Shown: positions 21,257-21,365 of the stretch, in pieces
Position numbering within the stretch: position 1 is the stretch's first letter
Layout: each line of letters starts with the position of its first letter
Assembly (NCBI GenBank): GCA_023266245.1
Contig: JAHFRO010000019.1
Span: forward strand, 8,107-29,471
From: Betaproteobacteria bacterium
GTDB lineage: Bacteria; Pseudomonadota; Gammaproteobacteria; Burkholderiales; SG8-41
Reading direction: 5' to 3'
DNA length: 21,365 nucleotides
Program-made: the position numbers and the translations under genes
Notes under the pieces: generated by a model
Databases searched by the model: none
What the model was told of the DNA's origin: nothing
Seen by the model: the letters and a program-made list of their open reading frames with translations, nothing else

Positions 21257-21271
21257 GCATAGACTCTATGC
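21257..21271. repeat. Palindrome upstream of rarA
   Basis: GCATAGA-C-TCTATGC is a perfect 7+1+7 inverted repeat, 50 bases upstream of the rarA GTG. It could be an operator or the end of a transcript from the right. Nothing in the window identifies a cognate protein. Confidence 0.45.
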
Positions 21272-21282
21272 TAGGAGCGATC

Positions 21283-21353
21283 CGACAACGAAATGCGTCC
21301 AAATCGCCCCCCGTCCCTCCGGGTTGTGGCCAGAACGCGCGCTTGCGTTGTCG
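21283..21353. repeat. Inverted 8-bp arms at the right edge
   Basis: CGACAACG (21283-21290) and CGTTGTCG (21346-21353) are exact reverse complements 55 bases apart, in a stretch that shows no recognisable coding sequence on the minus strand. A short + reading (MRPNRPPSLRVVARTRAC, from 21293) stays open to the window end but has no ribosome-binding site. It may be part of a repeat that continues outside the window. Confidence 0.3.
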
Positions 21354-21365
21354 CGTGGCTTGCCA

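Overview
The window is a high-GC chromosomal segment that looks betaproteobacterial. The indicators are the bamD/rluD/pgeF neighbourhood, a class I PHB cluster (phaC, phaB, phaR) and the rarA/serS pair. No phage, IS or CRISPR is visible, and no gene-free stretch exceeds 300 bases. The longest are 9252-9501 (leader of an RRM gene) and 12013-12228 (Fur control region).

Layout, left to right. Positions 1-802 (-) hold bamD, cut at its extreme C-terminus and divergent from rluD. Then come rluD (23S rRNA pseudouridine synthase), pgeF (peptidoglycan editing factor), a ZIP metal transporter, phaC, phaB and phaR, all on +. phaA is absent. An FNR/Anr-type box lies directly before phaB, and a perfect palindrome covers the -35 of the phaR promoter. 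Directly after phaR sit the last ~23 codons of what looks like rimO, evidently the scar of a deletion. Next are a DUF1232 membrane protein (+), a YoaA/DinG-type Fe-S helicase (-), a small RRM RNA-binding protein (+) and a two-helix membrane peptide (+). A hairpin cluster separates these from a short secretin-N-like exported protein and a patatin-like lipoprotein (both -).

Positions 12124-16172 form an iron-uptake locus. It has a substrate-binding protein (+) behind two Fur boxes, then a fused two-domain permease (-) and its ATPase (+). The last two diverge from a short region that carries a third Fur-like box. A long inverted repeat followed by a T tract ends the ATPase gene. Then come mltB, tRNA-Ser(CGA) and serS (all -), a LigI-like amidohydrolase on the opposite strand, and rarA (-). 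The right edge (21208-21365) holds palindromic sequence and no recognisable lolA, which I would have expected upstream of rarA.

Functional themes are outer-membrane and cell-wall upkeep (BamD, PgeF, MltB), PHB storage with apparent redox and autoregulatory control, Fur-controlled ferric iron import, and translation or genome maintenance (RluD, SerRS with a cognate tRNA, YoaA, RarA). I see no clear new multi-gene system. The best leads are the rimO deletion scar, the PHB control sites, the Fur-controlled divergent iron locus, and the lone secretin-N/patatin pair.
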